From Desulfuromonas sp. (GTDB lineage: Bacteria; Desulfobacterota; Desulfuromonadia; Desulfuromonadales; BM515): a DNA stretch of 47,489 nt. The stretch covers positions 1 to 47,489 of the forward strand of contig PKUF01000136.1 of assembly GCA_002869635.1 (NCBI GenBank), in the 5' to 3' direction. Every line of letters starts with the position of its first letter. Positions within the stretch are counted from its first letter, which is position 1. The position numbers were made by a program, and so were the translations under genes. Under the pieces are notes generated by a model, which was not told where the DNA came from, ran no database searches, and was given only the letters and a program-made list of their open reading frames with translations. Positions 8,586-16,482 of the stretch are shown here, piece by piece.

Positions 8586-8609
8586 TTATAATGATCTATA
8601 AAAAATCAT
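8586..8609 (-). other. Possible 7-codon upstream ORF before asnB
   Basis: ATG ATT TTT TAT AGA TCA TTA TAA on the minus strand (peptide MIFYRSL), preceded by GGAG four bases upstream of its ATG. It stops seven bases before the asnB ATG, which itself lacks a ribosome-binding site. Translation reinitiation is possible; it could also be chance in AT-rich DNA. Confidence 0.3.
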
Positions 8610-8633
8610 TTATCTCCAGTTATTCACTAAGAA

Positions 8634-9536
8634 TCAGAAACGATATACTTTTTTAGCTAATTTCACTCTATCTTTCTTATAGAGATCAAACAAAGTAAAC
8701 CTTCTATCCACATCTGTCTTCTTCAAAAATACACCAAATTGATTCCCATACACAGGTGTAATCCTAACCACTTCAAGCTCGACAAGACCCAACAAAAACA
8801 ATTCCACCATCAAAAGTCTAAATGAGTCTGGAGTAAAAGCCCATGCATGCACATCTTTATAGTTTGATTCAGGAGATTCTGCCTCAATGAGAGAGCCATA
8901 AGCAAAACCCATATCATACGTAAAAAAAACATCCCTCAAATCAGATTCAAAGATTTTACGTCCTGGATTAATATTTATACTTTGAGATAGGGCTTCATAA
9001 ACCTGCTTTCCCTGATGGACCGTTTTTTTGATTTGATGACGAGAAACAACATCTGATGTAACCGTAGGGAACCTGAAACGATCAAAACAGGATCCCATAT
9101 CAGGCACAATCAAAACAGCATTACCACTATCCTTAAGTGAATTTTCTATAGACGTGAAGAAACAGACAAGGTCTAACTGATGTTCAATAACATGAGAACT
9201 ATATATAAAATCAAAAAGCAAACCATCTGGTATAATTTCGCTAAATGACTTTGACTTTAAGATAAAGTCTACTTCTTGTATATTACCAACCATACCTGAT
9301 ACGCTACCATCTTTACCATATTTATTCTTAAGCGATTCCTTGCTACAGTGATCCATATGGTAAACATTTTTGTACTCACTCTTTAAAAATCTTGGATTAT
9401 ACCCACCACCAATCTCTAAAATAATGGATTCCTTTTTCAAATTAGACAAAAAAAAGTCCACACAAATCCATCTAAAAACAAGATAGTGTGCACGAAAGGA
9501 TATATCCAAAATGTATTTCAAAAAAAAACGTATCAT
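8634..9536 (-). CDS. Class I SAM-dependent methyltransferase of the glycan cassette
   Basis: 300 residues. The Rossmann motif I is IILEIGGGYNPRF at about residues 38-50, and FDFIYSSHVIEHQLD corresponds to the motif IV/post-I region of Methyltransf_11-type enzymes (the SSHVIEH signature is common in sugar-cassette methyltransferases). The N-terminal 30 residues are hydrophobic and basic, suggesting membrane association. The gene is AT-rich, like its neighbours, and sits between wzx and asnB. It probably methylates a sugar or a lipid-linked intermediate; the acceptor is not predictable. Confidence 0.8.
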   Translation of the reverse strand: MIRFFLKYILDISFRAHYLVFRWICVDFFLSNLKKESIILEIGGGYNPRFLKSEYKNVYHMDHCSKESLKNKYGKDGSVSGMVGNIQEVDFILKSKSFSEIIPDGLLFDFIYSSHVIEHQLDLVCFFTSIENSLKDSGNAVLIVPDMGSCFDRFRFPTVTSDVVSRHQIKKTVHQGKQVYEALSQSININPGRKIFESDLRDVFFTYDMGFAYGSLIEAESPESNYKDVHAWAFTPDSFRLLMVELFLLGLVELEVVRITPVYGNQFGVFLKKTDVDRRFTLFDLYKKDRVKLAKKVYRF

Positions 9537-9578
9537 AAATATATAATCTTCACAGAGATGATAAAATTCATAAAAATT

Positions 9579-10790
9579 TCAAACTTTAAAAACCCTCCAT
9601 CCCTCCCACAAAACAAAGATCTGGGCGGCAGCAAGAGCACCAAAAAATGCCCATGGTCCGAAAATATTAACCCCAGGAATACCTAATCCCAAAGACAAAA
9701 AAAGGACTTTCATTGTTAATCGATATACCTCCTTATCCTGACCACTAACAATATAATAACCCGTTATTACAGGACCAGCTATACCAAGAAAAACCAACAA
9801 GACTCCCCACCAAAGAAGGTGACCATAAATGTCAGAACCTTCGCCAAGAACAAAACCAACAACCTCACCCTTAAAAAGAGTAACGAATATTAAAAAAAGA
9901 CTTGCGCTAACAAAATATAAACCAATTACAAATTTCAGCAGACGTGAATAAGACACCTTATCACAGGAATAAAGCCGAGTGAGTCGTGGATAGGCAGCAG
10001 CATGAGTTAATTGGCAAAGCCCTGTCACCCCTCTAACGATTCTCTCTATAGCACTATAAGCTCCAGCAGCACTTGAACTGACAAAACTACCAACAATGAC
10101 AGGACCTGAAAAAGCATACAGAGAAGCAATAAATTGTGAAAAAAATACAGACCGGCCTTCACGCAAATATTTAAATATTTTACTCCAATCAATTTTCAGC
10201 TTTTCCGATTTTTGGATATAGATTGCCGCAGCAAAAGTACCAAAACCCGACAGAACTGAGCCTAAGGTCAAAGAAAAAAGAGCCAGCAAATCATCATCAG
10301 GACTTAAGACAAAACCAAAACCGACAAAAAAAGAAAATGCTATAGAAACAATCGATACAAACGTAATTACTGAGAATCTATTAACATACTGAAGATACCA
10401 ACTTGAATCAAATACAGTTCCAGCAGGCAAAAACAAATATAAGATCATTTTTTTAAGTTCTATTTTTTGAGACAAAAAATAAACCAGAAGTGCAAAAATG
10501 AGTGATACTATCGAAAAAAGCAATAACCTTGAAAAAATAACACAAAAAAACACTTCTTTTTTTTTAATTTCACTATCTACTTCTGCTAAAAACCTTGGAC
10601 CACTTAGATCAAAAGAGTATTGAACTATTATTGAAGCATAGGCTGAAAAAGACAATCCTATTGCAATTTCTCCATACAAATCTAACCCTATCGTTCTTAT
10701 AAAATGGGGGATTAGAAGTATAGGTACCAGTCCAGTTACTGCAAAATGAATAATCAACAGGGAATTGTTGATTAACAATGATTTTATCAA
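9579..10790 (-). CDS. Wzx-type polysaccharide flippase (MOP superfamily)
   Basis: About 403 residues, 12 predicted transmembrane helices, no soluble domain. Typical family features are the N-terminal ITGLVP-like segment (HFAVTGLVPILLIPHFIRTI), GLDLYGEIAIGLSF and the central GRSVFFSQFIASLYAFSGPV region. The start chosen is a TTG at 10788-10790 with GAGGTG five bases upstream; a TTG 18 bases earlier gives six more residues. Wzx proteins flip undecaprenyl-linked oligosaccharides across the inner membrane. No Wzy polymerase is evident in the cassette, so the flipped unit may be a single short oligosaccharide, or the polymerase may lie elsewhere. Confidence 0.87.
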   Translation of the reverse strand: MIKSLLINNSLLIIHFAVTGLVPILLIPHFIRTIGLDLYGEIAIGLSFSAYASIIVQYSFDLSGPRFLAEVDSEIKKKEVFFCVIFSRLLLFSIVSLIFALLVYFLSQKIELKKMILYLFLPAGTVFDSSWYLQYVNRFSVITFVSIVSIAFSFFVGFGFVLSPDDDLLALFSLTLGSVLSGFGTFAAAIYIQKSEKLKIDWSKIFKYLREGRSVFFSQFIASLYAFSGPVIVGSFVSSSAAGAYSAIERIVRGVTGLCQLTHAAAYPRLTRLYSCDKVSYSRLLKFVIGLYFVSASLFLIFVTLFKGEVVGFVLGEGSDIYGHLLWWGVLLVFLGIAGPVITGYYIVSGQDKEVYRLTMKVLFLSLGLGIPGVNIFGPWAFFGALAAAQIFVLWEGWRVFKV

Positions 10791-10872
10791 GCCATCACCT
10801 CTGTTCAAATCAACAAGTCTTCCCTAAAAATTATATTATCTGAATCAAGTACAGAAGCTAGAACCGTCGGAA

Positions 10873-11724
10873 TCAGGACATTCCATAGATGCTGAATCCA
10901 ACCATAAGAACCCAAATGAGTCCAATTGCAAACAGAACGGGGTCTTTCAGCAAAGCCGATGTTGGATCACCATTTTCCCCTCGCTTAACGATTAGAATAT
11001 AGCGGAAGAGACCAAAACAGCAGAGAGGGACAGTATAGAGAAGCTTTCCCTTGGTAATGACATAGAGCATATACGTCACCAAAACTGAGGCACCGGAGAT
11101 CACCATCAACGTTTCAAGAACACCTTGAGGATAATGTCCCAAAGACTGACGATGGGATCCAGCAACCTCTCCGAGGAGATTTTTTTCAGAATGACGTTTC
11201 CCAAAACTCAGGAAAAGTGAGAGTAGAAAAACAGAGAGAAAAAGCCAGTCAGATATTTCTACATCAAAAACTTGCCCCCCCCCTAAAAGCCTAAACAAAA
11301 AACCTGAAGAAATACAAAAAACATCGACTAAAGGATATTCTTTGAGTTTCAGGGAGTAGGATATAGAAACGATCAGGTAAAGCGTGAGATAAAGAAGAAA
11401 GAGGTGCGAAACGCCCCATGTGAAAGCAAAACCCGCAAAAAGGCACCCTCCCCCCAGAATAATTGCCTGGAAACGAGAAACACGCCCAGACGCAATAGGC
11501 CTTTTTTGCTTCTTCGGATGGAGCACATCGTTCTCAACATCACGGATATCATTTACAATGTACGTCGCACTAGAAACAAGACAAAACGCCAAGAAGGGTC
11601 CCCCCCCCTTTTGCCATGATCCGGCACTTAAAAGCCCCCCCCCTAAGAAAGCCGGAAAGAAGATCATTAGGTTTTTCAGCCACTGCGCCGGACGCATCAG
11701 CTGAATATATGGGTAGATGTTCAT
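10873..11724 (-). CDS. UbiA-family prenyltransferase, decaprenyl-phosphate phosphoribosyltransferase (DPPR synthase)-like
   Basis: 283 residues with about nine membrane helices. It starts MNIYPYIQLMRPAQWLKN and has the first Asp motif as IVNDIRDVENDVLHPKKQKR, with RPIASGRVS after it. This N-D-x-R-D-x-E-x-D arrangement with HP-K is the pattern of the Rv3806c-type DPPR synthases, which join phosphoribose from PRPP to polyprenyl phosphate, the first step to decaprenylphosphoryl-D-arabinose (or ribose). The two other enzymes of that route (DprE1/DprE2) are not in this window. The ATG overlaps the stop of the TMTC-like gene as ATGA, so the two are translationally coupled. Three 9-base G tracts lie in frame in this gene. 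Confidence 0.85.
   Translation of the reverse strand: MNIYPYIQLMRPAQWLKNLMIFFPAFLGGGLLSAGSWQKGGGPFLAFCLVSSATYIVNDIRDVENDVLHPKKQKRPIASGRVSRFQAIILGGGCLFAGFAFTWGVSHLFLLYLTLYLIVSISYSLKLKEYPLVDVFCISSGFLFRLLGGGQVFDVEISDWLFLSVFLLSLFLSFGKRHSEKNLLGEVAGSHRQSLGHYPQGVLETLMVISGASVLVTYMLYVITKGKLLYTVPLCCFGLFRYILIVKRGENGDPTSALLKDPVLFAIGLIWVLMVGFSIYGMS
11275..11283 (-). repeat. Poly-G tract of 9 in the UbiA-family gene
   Basis: Nine G on the coding strand encode part of RLLGGGQV and are in frame. Two further G9 tracts in the same gene are at 11600-11608 (QKGGGPF) and 11635-11643 (FLGGGLL). Confidence 0.9.
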
Positions 11725-13451
11725 TCTCTTCTCATCTTTTCAGCTAGTTTCTTAGCCGCCTGGCGATAGTAGGCATCCTGCGGTGCCCTCTCATACGCCT
11801 CAGAAAAAAACCTCGCGGCCTCCTTTTTATCTCCTGCAGAGATCAGCAATTGTCCGGTCCGATAGAGACTAATCGGGTCTTTTGTTGCCGAAAAAAGCCT
11901 CTCATAACTCTGTATCAGCTGCTCCCGCACGAATTCGACCTCTTCTGGATCTTTTGCCTCAAGGAGACGCTTTTCATCGATTCGTGCCAACATTCGCAGA
12001 ACATCCTCGCGACCAGAAATCTTTTTTCCCACAACATCAAGTAGGAGATTACGAGCAGTTACGAATTCTCCACGCTCAACCAAAACCCTCGCTTTATTGA
12101 CATACAACAATCCACTGATCCAAGTCCCGTGAGTTGCAATGCCACTATCGAGAATTTTTTCAGCCTCTCTCAATTTCCCATTTGCGATCAGAGCAATCCC
12201 TAACTCATTTTTTAGCGATGTAAAGGTGGGTGATTTTGCAAGAGTATCTTCATAAAGCGACAGATTCGACTGCCAAATGATGTTTCGTTGAACCGTAACG
12301 ACCGTTGCAGGAAGGAGTAAAAGGGCGATGGCTCCGAGCAGCCATACTCCTGCCCGACTTTTCTTCGCATTCTTTTCTGTCAACCACCCAGCAACCCCCA
12401 TTGAGAGGAAAAAACTCGGGAAATAAAGGTAGCGTTCAGCAACGGGCGTCCAAGCCACGCTCGTCAATGCGATCAGAACCGCCGGAGAGATCAGCACTAA
12501 AGAGACAACTGTAAACTGGGTAGGAAGATTCTTGCTCCTCACCCATAAAGTAACGAGCAAGAGCATCAGAGCGCCAAGAATTACATAACCGTCGTTTATT
12601 TCGACGATGGCAAAGTTAAGTGGCACCGGAACTAACAACTTTTTTACATAAAAACCAAATACCTTTAGAGAGACCCTTATAATATCAAAAGGACCGTAAT
12701 TGAATTTATCAAGAATGTAGAGTAGACCCTTGTCGCCGCTCAGACCAAACGACAAGAGCCTTTTAATTAGATAGGAAAGTCCCCCGATAATAACCGGGGA
12801 TGCAAAAACAAAAGCCGCTTGAATACGCCAAATTCGAGGATGTGTATTCTCTGAACGGCTAGGCCAGCCCCAAAAAAAATAAAGCGCCACCAAAAGATAA
12901 AAAGCACTTATCTCCTTTGATGCGACCGCCAGAAGAAAAAAAATCGACGCCAAAAAAACCAAACCACGATGATGACGGTTCCATGCATAGAGCTGCAAAT
13001 GCAAACTAAGAAGAAGCCAAAAAGAGGCGAGAAGATCTGTCCTTCCAGAAATCCAGTTCACAGACTCTGTATTGATCGGATGAAGTGCAAAGAGGGCAGA
13101 GCCCAAAAGGGGAGCATAGATGGCTACTGACGCCGGGAAGAACCGCTTGATGAGAAAAAAGACAAGAAGTGAATTGCAGGCATGAAGAAGAATATTTTCT
13201 AGATGCATAAAACTCGGCTCAAGGTTCCACATGACTTTGTCAAACCAGAAGCTAAGCATCAAGAGAGGACGATAATAAAAACTGTTATGAGGAACAAAGA
13301 GACTAAAAAAATCGATGTTTTGCATCGATTCCAACTGAAGAAGCATGCGCTGATCATCAACGGAATTGACACCCGCAAAAATTGACGGATAGTAAACTCC
13401 TAAAACAAGGAAAAGAAGGGCTAAAGCAGTATATCCCAACCTAATTCTCAT
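11721..13451 (-). CDS. TMTC-like membrane glycosyltransferase (GT-C) with C-terminal TPR repeats
   Basis: 576 residues from the ATG at 13449-13451 (AAAGGG six bases upstream); a TTG five codons earlier is less likely. About ten N-terminal membrane helices carry the GT-C hallmark acidic pair in the first periplasmic loop (GVNSVDDQRML) and the TMTC signature ALHPINTESVNWISGRTDLL. The C-terminal 200 residues are soluble tetratricopeptide repeats (ELGIALIANGKLREAEKILD, AARFFSEAYERAPQDAYY). Eukaryotic TMTC1-4 are O-mannosyltransferases; the bacterial members are mostly uncharacterised. It overlaps the ABC ATPase gene by 11 bases and the UbiA gene by four, so its polyprenyl-linked donor may be the UbiA product. 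Transfer of a sugar to pilin or another exported protein is inference. Confidence 0.82.
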   Translation of the reverse strand: MRIRLGYTALALLFLVLGVYYPSIFAGVNSVDDQRMLLQLESMQNIDFFSLFVPHNSFYYRPLLMLSFWFDKVMWNLEPSFMHLENILLHACNSLLVFFLIKRFFPASVAIYAPLLGSALFALHPINTESVNWISGRTDLLASFWLLLSLHLQLYAWNRHHRGLVFLASIFFLLAVASKEISAFYLLVALYFFWGWPSRSENTHPRIWRIQAAFVFASPVIIGGLSYLIKRLLSFGLSGDKGLLYILDKFNYGPFDIIRVSLKVFGFYVKKLLVPVPLNFAIVEINDGYVILGALMLLLVTLWVRSKNLPTQFTVVSLVLISPAVLIALTSVAWTPVAERYLYFPSFFLSMGVAGWLTEKNAKKSRAGVWLLGAIALLLLPATVVTVQRNIIWQSNLSLYEDTLAKSPTFTSLKNELGIALIANGKLREAEKILDSGIATHGTWISGLLYVNKARVLVERGEFVTARNLLLDVVGKKISGREDVLRMLARIDEKRLLEAKDPEEVEFVREQLIQSYERLFSATKDPISLYRTGQLLISAGDKKEAARFFSEAYERAPQDAYYRQAAKKLAEKMRRE

Positions 13452-14316
13452 ACCGTGCCCTTTCAACGGTCTCGAGAAAAAAGGTCTCTAGATCGCGACG
13501 TTGCGGTTCAACCCTATCAACCTCAATGCCTTGAGAAAGCAACGTCTCCATTTCCCGAGGAAAATCTTCTCGCGCAGCGGGTAATTCGCACATGGTACCA
13601 TCTTTACGATAATAAATTCGATACCCTGAAAGGCCCTCCTGCAGCAGTTCTTCTACGGGCTCTACGCATTGCAGACGCCCTCCAACAATAATCCCAACAC
13701 GGTCACAAACCTGTTCCACATCAGCGGTTATATGTGTGCTGAAAAAAATAGTTTTACCTTTTTGCCGCAGTTCACTGATCAGATCCTTAACGAGTGCACG
13801 CCCCAAAGGGTCGAGACCACTCATCGGTTCATCAAGAATCAGCAGGTCAGGGTCCGCAAGTAGAGCCTGAGCCAACCCCAAACGCTGCACCATCCCCTTA
13901 CTGAATCCGCGAATAGGTCTCTTCATCGTCGTATCAAGTTCCAAACGACTAAGAACAGACGTAATTTTCCCCTGCAATTCTCCTTGGGGAAGAGAAAAAA
14001 CCTTACCAACAAACCGCAAATAGTCTGAAGCAGTCAAAGTGTCAGGAAAGGACGGGTTCTCAGGGAGGTACCCTAGGTTCTGCCGTGAAGATGGATGAGA
14101 CACCGGCTGGCCCCAAAGAAAAGCCTCACCCGAGGAGGCGCGAATCTGTCCCGTCAAAACCTTGATAGTCGTACTCTTTCCCGCACCATTCGGCCCAAGA
14201 AAGCCGAAGACCTCTCCCTTGGAAAGGCTAAAAGTCACCTCTTTTAGAGCCTCTACACGCTGCATTTTCTTGCCACGAAAAACCTTTTTCAAGCCAGTCG
14301 CTTCAATTGCATTCAT
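13441..14316 (-). CDS. ABC transporter ATP-binding protein (ABC-2 type)
   Basis: 291 residues. Walker A GPNGAGKST at about residues 40-48, Q-loop region LGYLPENPSF, signature GFSKGMVQRLGLAQAL (normally LSGGQ; this FSKGM form is common in the CcmA/NatA class), Walker B LLILDEPMSGLDP and the switch His in FFSTHI. The last 80 residues form a C-terminal extension. It pairs with the membrane protein gene at 15228-16031, separated by the TPR lipoprotein-like gene. By position it corresponds to the ABC ATPase of the G. sulfurreducens xap locus (xapD as I recall), needed for an extracellular anchoring polysaccharide; the substrate here is not known. Confidence 0.9.
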   Translation of the reverse strand: MNAIEATGLKKVFRGKKMQRVEALKEVTFSLSKGEVFGFLGPNGAGKSTTIKVLTGQIRASSGEAFLWGQPVSHPSSRQNLGYLPENPSFPDTLTASDYLRFVGKVFSLPQGELQGKITSVLSRLELDTTMKRPIRGFSKGMVQRLGLAQALLADPDLLILDEPMSGLDPLGRALVKDLISELRQKGKTIFFSTHITADVEQVCDRVGIIVGGRLQCVEPVEELLQEGLSGYRIYYRKDGTMCELPAAREDFPREMETLLSQGIEVDRVEPQRRDLETFFLETVERARYEN

Positions 14317-14361
14317 AGCTTTTCATTCCAGACCTGTCTATCTCAGTTGTTCGGGGAAATA

Positions 14362-15231
14362 TTATTGGCCGTCTTGGACAGCATCAGCACCACGAGTGAA
14401 AGAGAAATTACTAGTTGAACGAACTTTCCCATGAGAGTCCAGATAAAACTCGCCGCCATAGGGATCATCGGGCAAATGAGAAATCATTCCTTCTTCAACC
14501 AAACGGTCAATCTTTTCAGGCTGATGACCAAATTTTTCAACAAAACGCTCTAAAGAACGCTGCAAAGCCTGCGCCGCCTCAAGTGACTCACGCCGCAGAC
14601 GATAGAGACTCTTCATCCCCTGATCCTTCGTGTTCTCTTCACGCTGTTTCAAGAAGGCGATGCCCATCTGGTCATGATTAGCCTCATAAAAATAGCGGGC
14701 CGTCAAATTGGTCAGAAGGTCACTCCCTGAAATCTCAGCAGCCCTTCGCGTATAAATTGCCGCCATTTCGTAGTCTTTGAGAAAGTAGGCGGCATTAAAT
14801 CCAACAAAAAAAGGAAGAAGCATGTCCCAATCGCGATACTCCATCCCGTAAATTAGCATTTTATTAACATCTTCAGCGTGACCGACCTCCCAGGTAAAAG
14901 CAGCCTGGGCAAAGTAGTAGGCATCCTGATTATAAGGATCAAGCATCACTGCCGTCTTAAGTGTCTTGAACATCCCATAATATTCAGGTGGAATATCGAC
15001 CCGGTTCATCGATTTTTCAACCAAACTACCAAAGTAAAAAAGAACTTTGATCACCAGAGATTCTGCCAGTAACAATTTTTGGTCGCCAACTACAAGCTTT
15101 ATCGCTTCTGAAGAAGGCGTGTAGCCAAGCTTCAGTGCGACAGGACGATCAAGGAGATATCGGCTGGCAGGGACTGTGATCACCCCATAAAACACAATCA
15201 AGCAGACGAGAAGAAAAAGTCTTTTCATCAT
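14362..15231 (-). CDS. Membrane-anchored TPR-like protein of the pilA-xap-like operon
   Basis: About 290 residues from the ATG at 15229-15231, which overlaps the stop of the ABC permease (ATGA); a second ATG follows immediately. The N-terminus (MMKRLFLLVCLIVFYGVITV) is an uncleaved anchor or signal peptide. The body is helical and TPR-like (AVMLDPYNQDAYYFAQAAFT, then YEMAAIYTRRAAEIS). The C-terminal HLPDDPYGGEFYLDSHGKV resembles the end of major pseudopilins, where a DPWG-type loop occurs, but there is no prepilin leader. Its place between the two ABC subunits suggests a periplasmic role in the same export process. No precise function can be named. Confidence 0.72.
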   Translation of the reverse strand: MMKRLFLLVCLIVFYGVITVPASRYLLDRPVALKLGYTPSSEAIKLVVGDQKLLLAESLVIKVLFYFGSLVEKSMNRVDIPPEYYGMFKTLKTAVMLDPYNQDAYYFAQAAFTWEVGHAEDVNKMLIYGMEYRDWDMLLPFFVGFNAAYFLKDYEMAAIYTRRAAEISGSDLLTNLTARYFYEANHDQMGIAFLKQREENTKDQGMKSLYRLRRESLEAAQALQRSLERFVEKFGHQPEKIDRLVEEGMISHLPDDPYGGEFYLDSHGKVRSTSNFSFTRGADAVQDGQ

Positions 15232-16031
15232 ACAAGATCCCGTCGCGAAAGGAAAAATTCCGCCCCCCAAAGGACCAAAGAGGTGTACACAAACCCATAG
15301 ATAAAGGGATAGATAAGGGCCGGTATGTCAAGAGGCAGAGAATAAACGGCCTGAGTTTTTAAATCAAACAGTGTAAGATTGGGCAGTATCCAGTAAAAAA
15401 TTTCTGCCAGCCAGCGTACGCCTGCCGATATTTGACTGGAAAAATCGCTGTTGAGATATTCATAGACCTCTTGTGAAGCACTTCCAGCACTGTAGATTGC
15501 AAGCGTACCAAACAAGGGCAGAAATAAAGAGGTTGAAAATGTTGAAAAAAGAAAGGCGACAGCCGCTAAAAGCCAGGCTTTCAAAAGATCGCCTCCAAGC
15601 GCGGCCAGCAAATTCATCCAGATGACCGGACGGTCAGCTTCGTAAAACGTGGCACTGACGCTTACGGCAATGACCGCAAGCAGTGCATAACAGAGAGAAA
15701 AAAGAAGGAGAAAAAGCCCGACCCCGAAAAAACGACCGAGGAGATAGTGGCTACGACTGAGGGGTAAACCCAGAATAAGTGAGGTGTGCCGCCGTTCCAG
15801 ATCACGCCACAAGGTTGAGGATCCGAGGAAAATAGCTAGGAAAATCAAAAGCAACGCATGACAAGAGAGAACCAGTGTCACTGCCAGCTCCTGAACCTGG
15901 CGCATAGAGAAGAGGCTAAAAGCGGGAACCAAACAGAGGAGGACAAGAGAAACTCCCAGCAGTGTATGCAAGACGCGATCTCGACCCAGAGCATTCAGCG
16001 TCAACCTTGCCACAAAAAGAGTATGAACCAC
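15228..16031 (-). CDS. ABC-2 type transporter permease
   Basis: About 267 residues with six membrane helices and the ABC-2 layout: a cytoplasmic N-terminal helix (HTLFVARLTLNALGRDRVLH), a large first hydrophobic pair, the cytoplasmic LWRDLERRHTSLILGLPLSR loop containing the conserved ER of ABC-2 coupling helices, and four more helices. The start is uncertain: a TTG at 16068-16070 would lie inside the terminator hairpin at 16052-16081, so I prefer the GTG at 16029-16031 (GAGGTG just upstream) or the GTG at 16035-16037. It is the partner of the ATPase at 13441-14316 and is the first gene after pilA-C, presumably reached by readthrough of that terminator. Confidence 0.83.
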   Translation of the reverse strand: MVHTLFVARLTLNALGRDRVLHTLLGVSLVLLCLVPAFSLFSMRQVQELAVTLVLSCHALLLIFLAIFLGSSTLWRDLERRHTSLILGLPLSRSHYLLGRFFGVGLFLLLFSLCYALLAVIAVSVSATFYEADRPVIWMNLLAALGGDLLKAWLLAAVAFLFSTFSTSLFLPLFGTLAIYSAGSASQEVYEYLNSDFSSQISAGVRWLAEIFYWILPNLTLFDLKTQAVYSLPLDIPALIYPFIYGFVYTSLVLWGAEFFLSRRDLV

Positions 16032-16051
16032 GCACACCTCACAAAAATGAA

Positions 16052-16081
16052 GACGGGATACATCATACAATGCATCCCGTC
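16052..16081 (-). terminator. Intrinsic terminator after pilA-C
   Basis: A 30-nt inverted repeat with 12-bp arms (11 of 12 paired, GACGGGATGCAT on the minus strand) and a 6-nt loop, followed on the minus strand by TTCATTTTTG. It ends the pilin operon and would attenuate transcription into the ABC transporter and glycan genes. Confidence 0.75.
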
Positions 16082-16120
16082 AACCAAACATTACTTACCC
16101 CGTTAAGGGATGTGGCGATC

Positions 16121-16453
16121 TTACAGGGCGTCCCAAGAGAAGCCAGCCGAAGCAGTTCCTGTCGGCGCAGCAGGAAGATCCGCACCAGTGGTGTTGGTGA
16201 AGAAGATTTTCGCATCACCGGAGGAGCTTGCAAAGGTACGGGTCCCGCTGGTGTGGAACGCGCCGATGACGTAGCCAAGACCGGCCGTCGCAGCAGCATA
16301 GCCCATCTTAACATTCTTCGACAGTTTCACATTCATGGTCTCGGAACTACCAAGGGTCACGCCAGAACCGTCATCGACGTTAAAGGTCGTCGCAGCAAGA
16401 GCAGGAGTCGCAAAAAGCGCTGCAGCAATAGTCAGAATCAAAATCTTTTTCAT
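16121..16453 (-). CDS. PilA-C type pilin partner subunit (secreted)
   Basis: 110 residues with a Sec signal peptide (MKKILILTIAAALFATPALA, cleavage before ATTFNVD), leaving about 90 residues of small, Gly/Ser/Thr-rich beta-type sequence (LSKNVKMGYAAATAGLGYV, GTRTFASSSGDAKIFF). The start has AAAGGAG seven bases upstream. It is 29 bases downstream of the short pilin gene. In G. sulfurreducens the second gene of the pilin pair (GSU1497) encodes the globular half of a split pilin that binds the short helix subunit in the filament, and this gene has the same position, size and composition. Lack of a prepilin leader means it reaches the periplasm on its own. Confidence 0.85.
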   Translation of the reverse strand: MKKILILTIAAALFATPALAATTFNVDDGSGVTLGSSETMNVKLSKNVKMGYAAATAGLGYVIGAFHTSGTRTFASSSGDAKIFFTNTTGADLPAAPTGTASAGFSWDAL

Positions 16454-16482
16454 GAGTTGTCTCCTTTTCGACAGAAACCTAA

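Noticed and set aside
13441..16031. ABC transporter as a lipoprotein or O-antigen exporter of the Wzm/Wzt type
   Set aside because: The ATPase has no C-terminal carbohydrate-binding domain and is the CcmA/NatA class; the substrate was left open.
16032..16070. TTG start at 16070 giving a longer ABC permease
   Set aside because: It falls inside the terminator hairpin after pilA-C, so ribosome access is unlikely; GTG codons at 16031 or 16037 are better placed.
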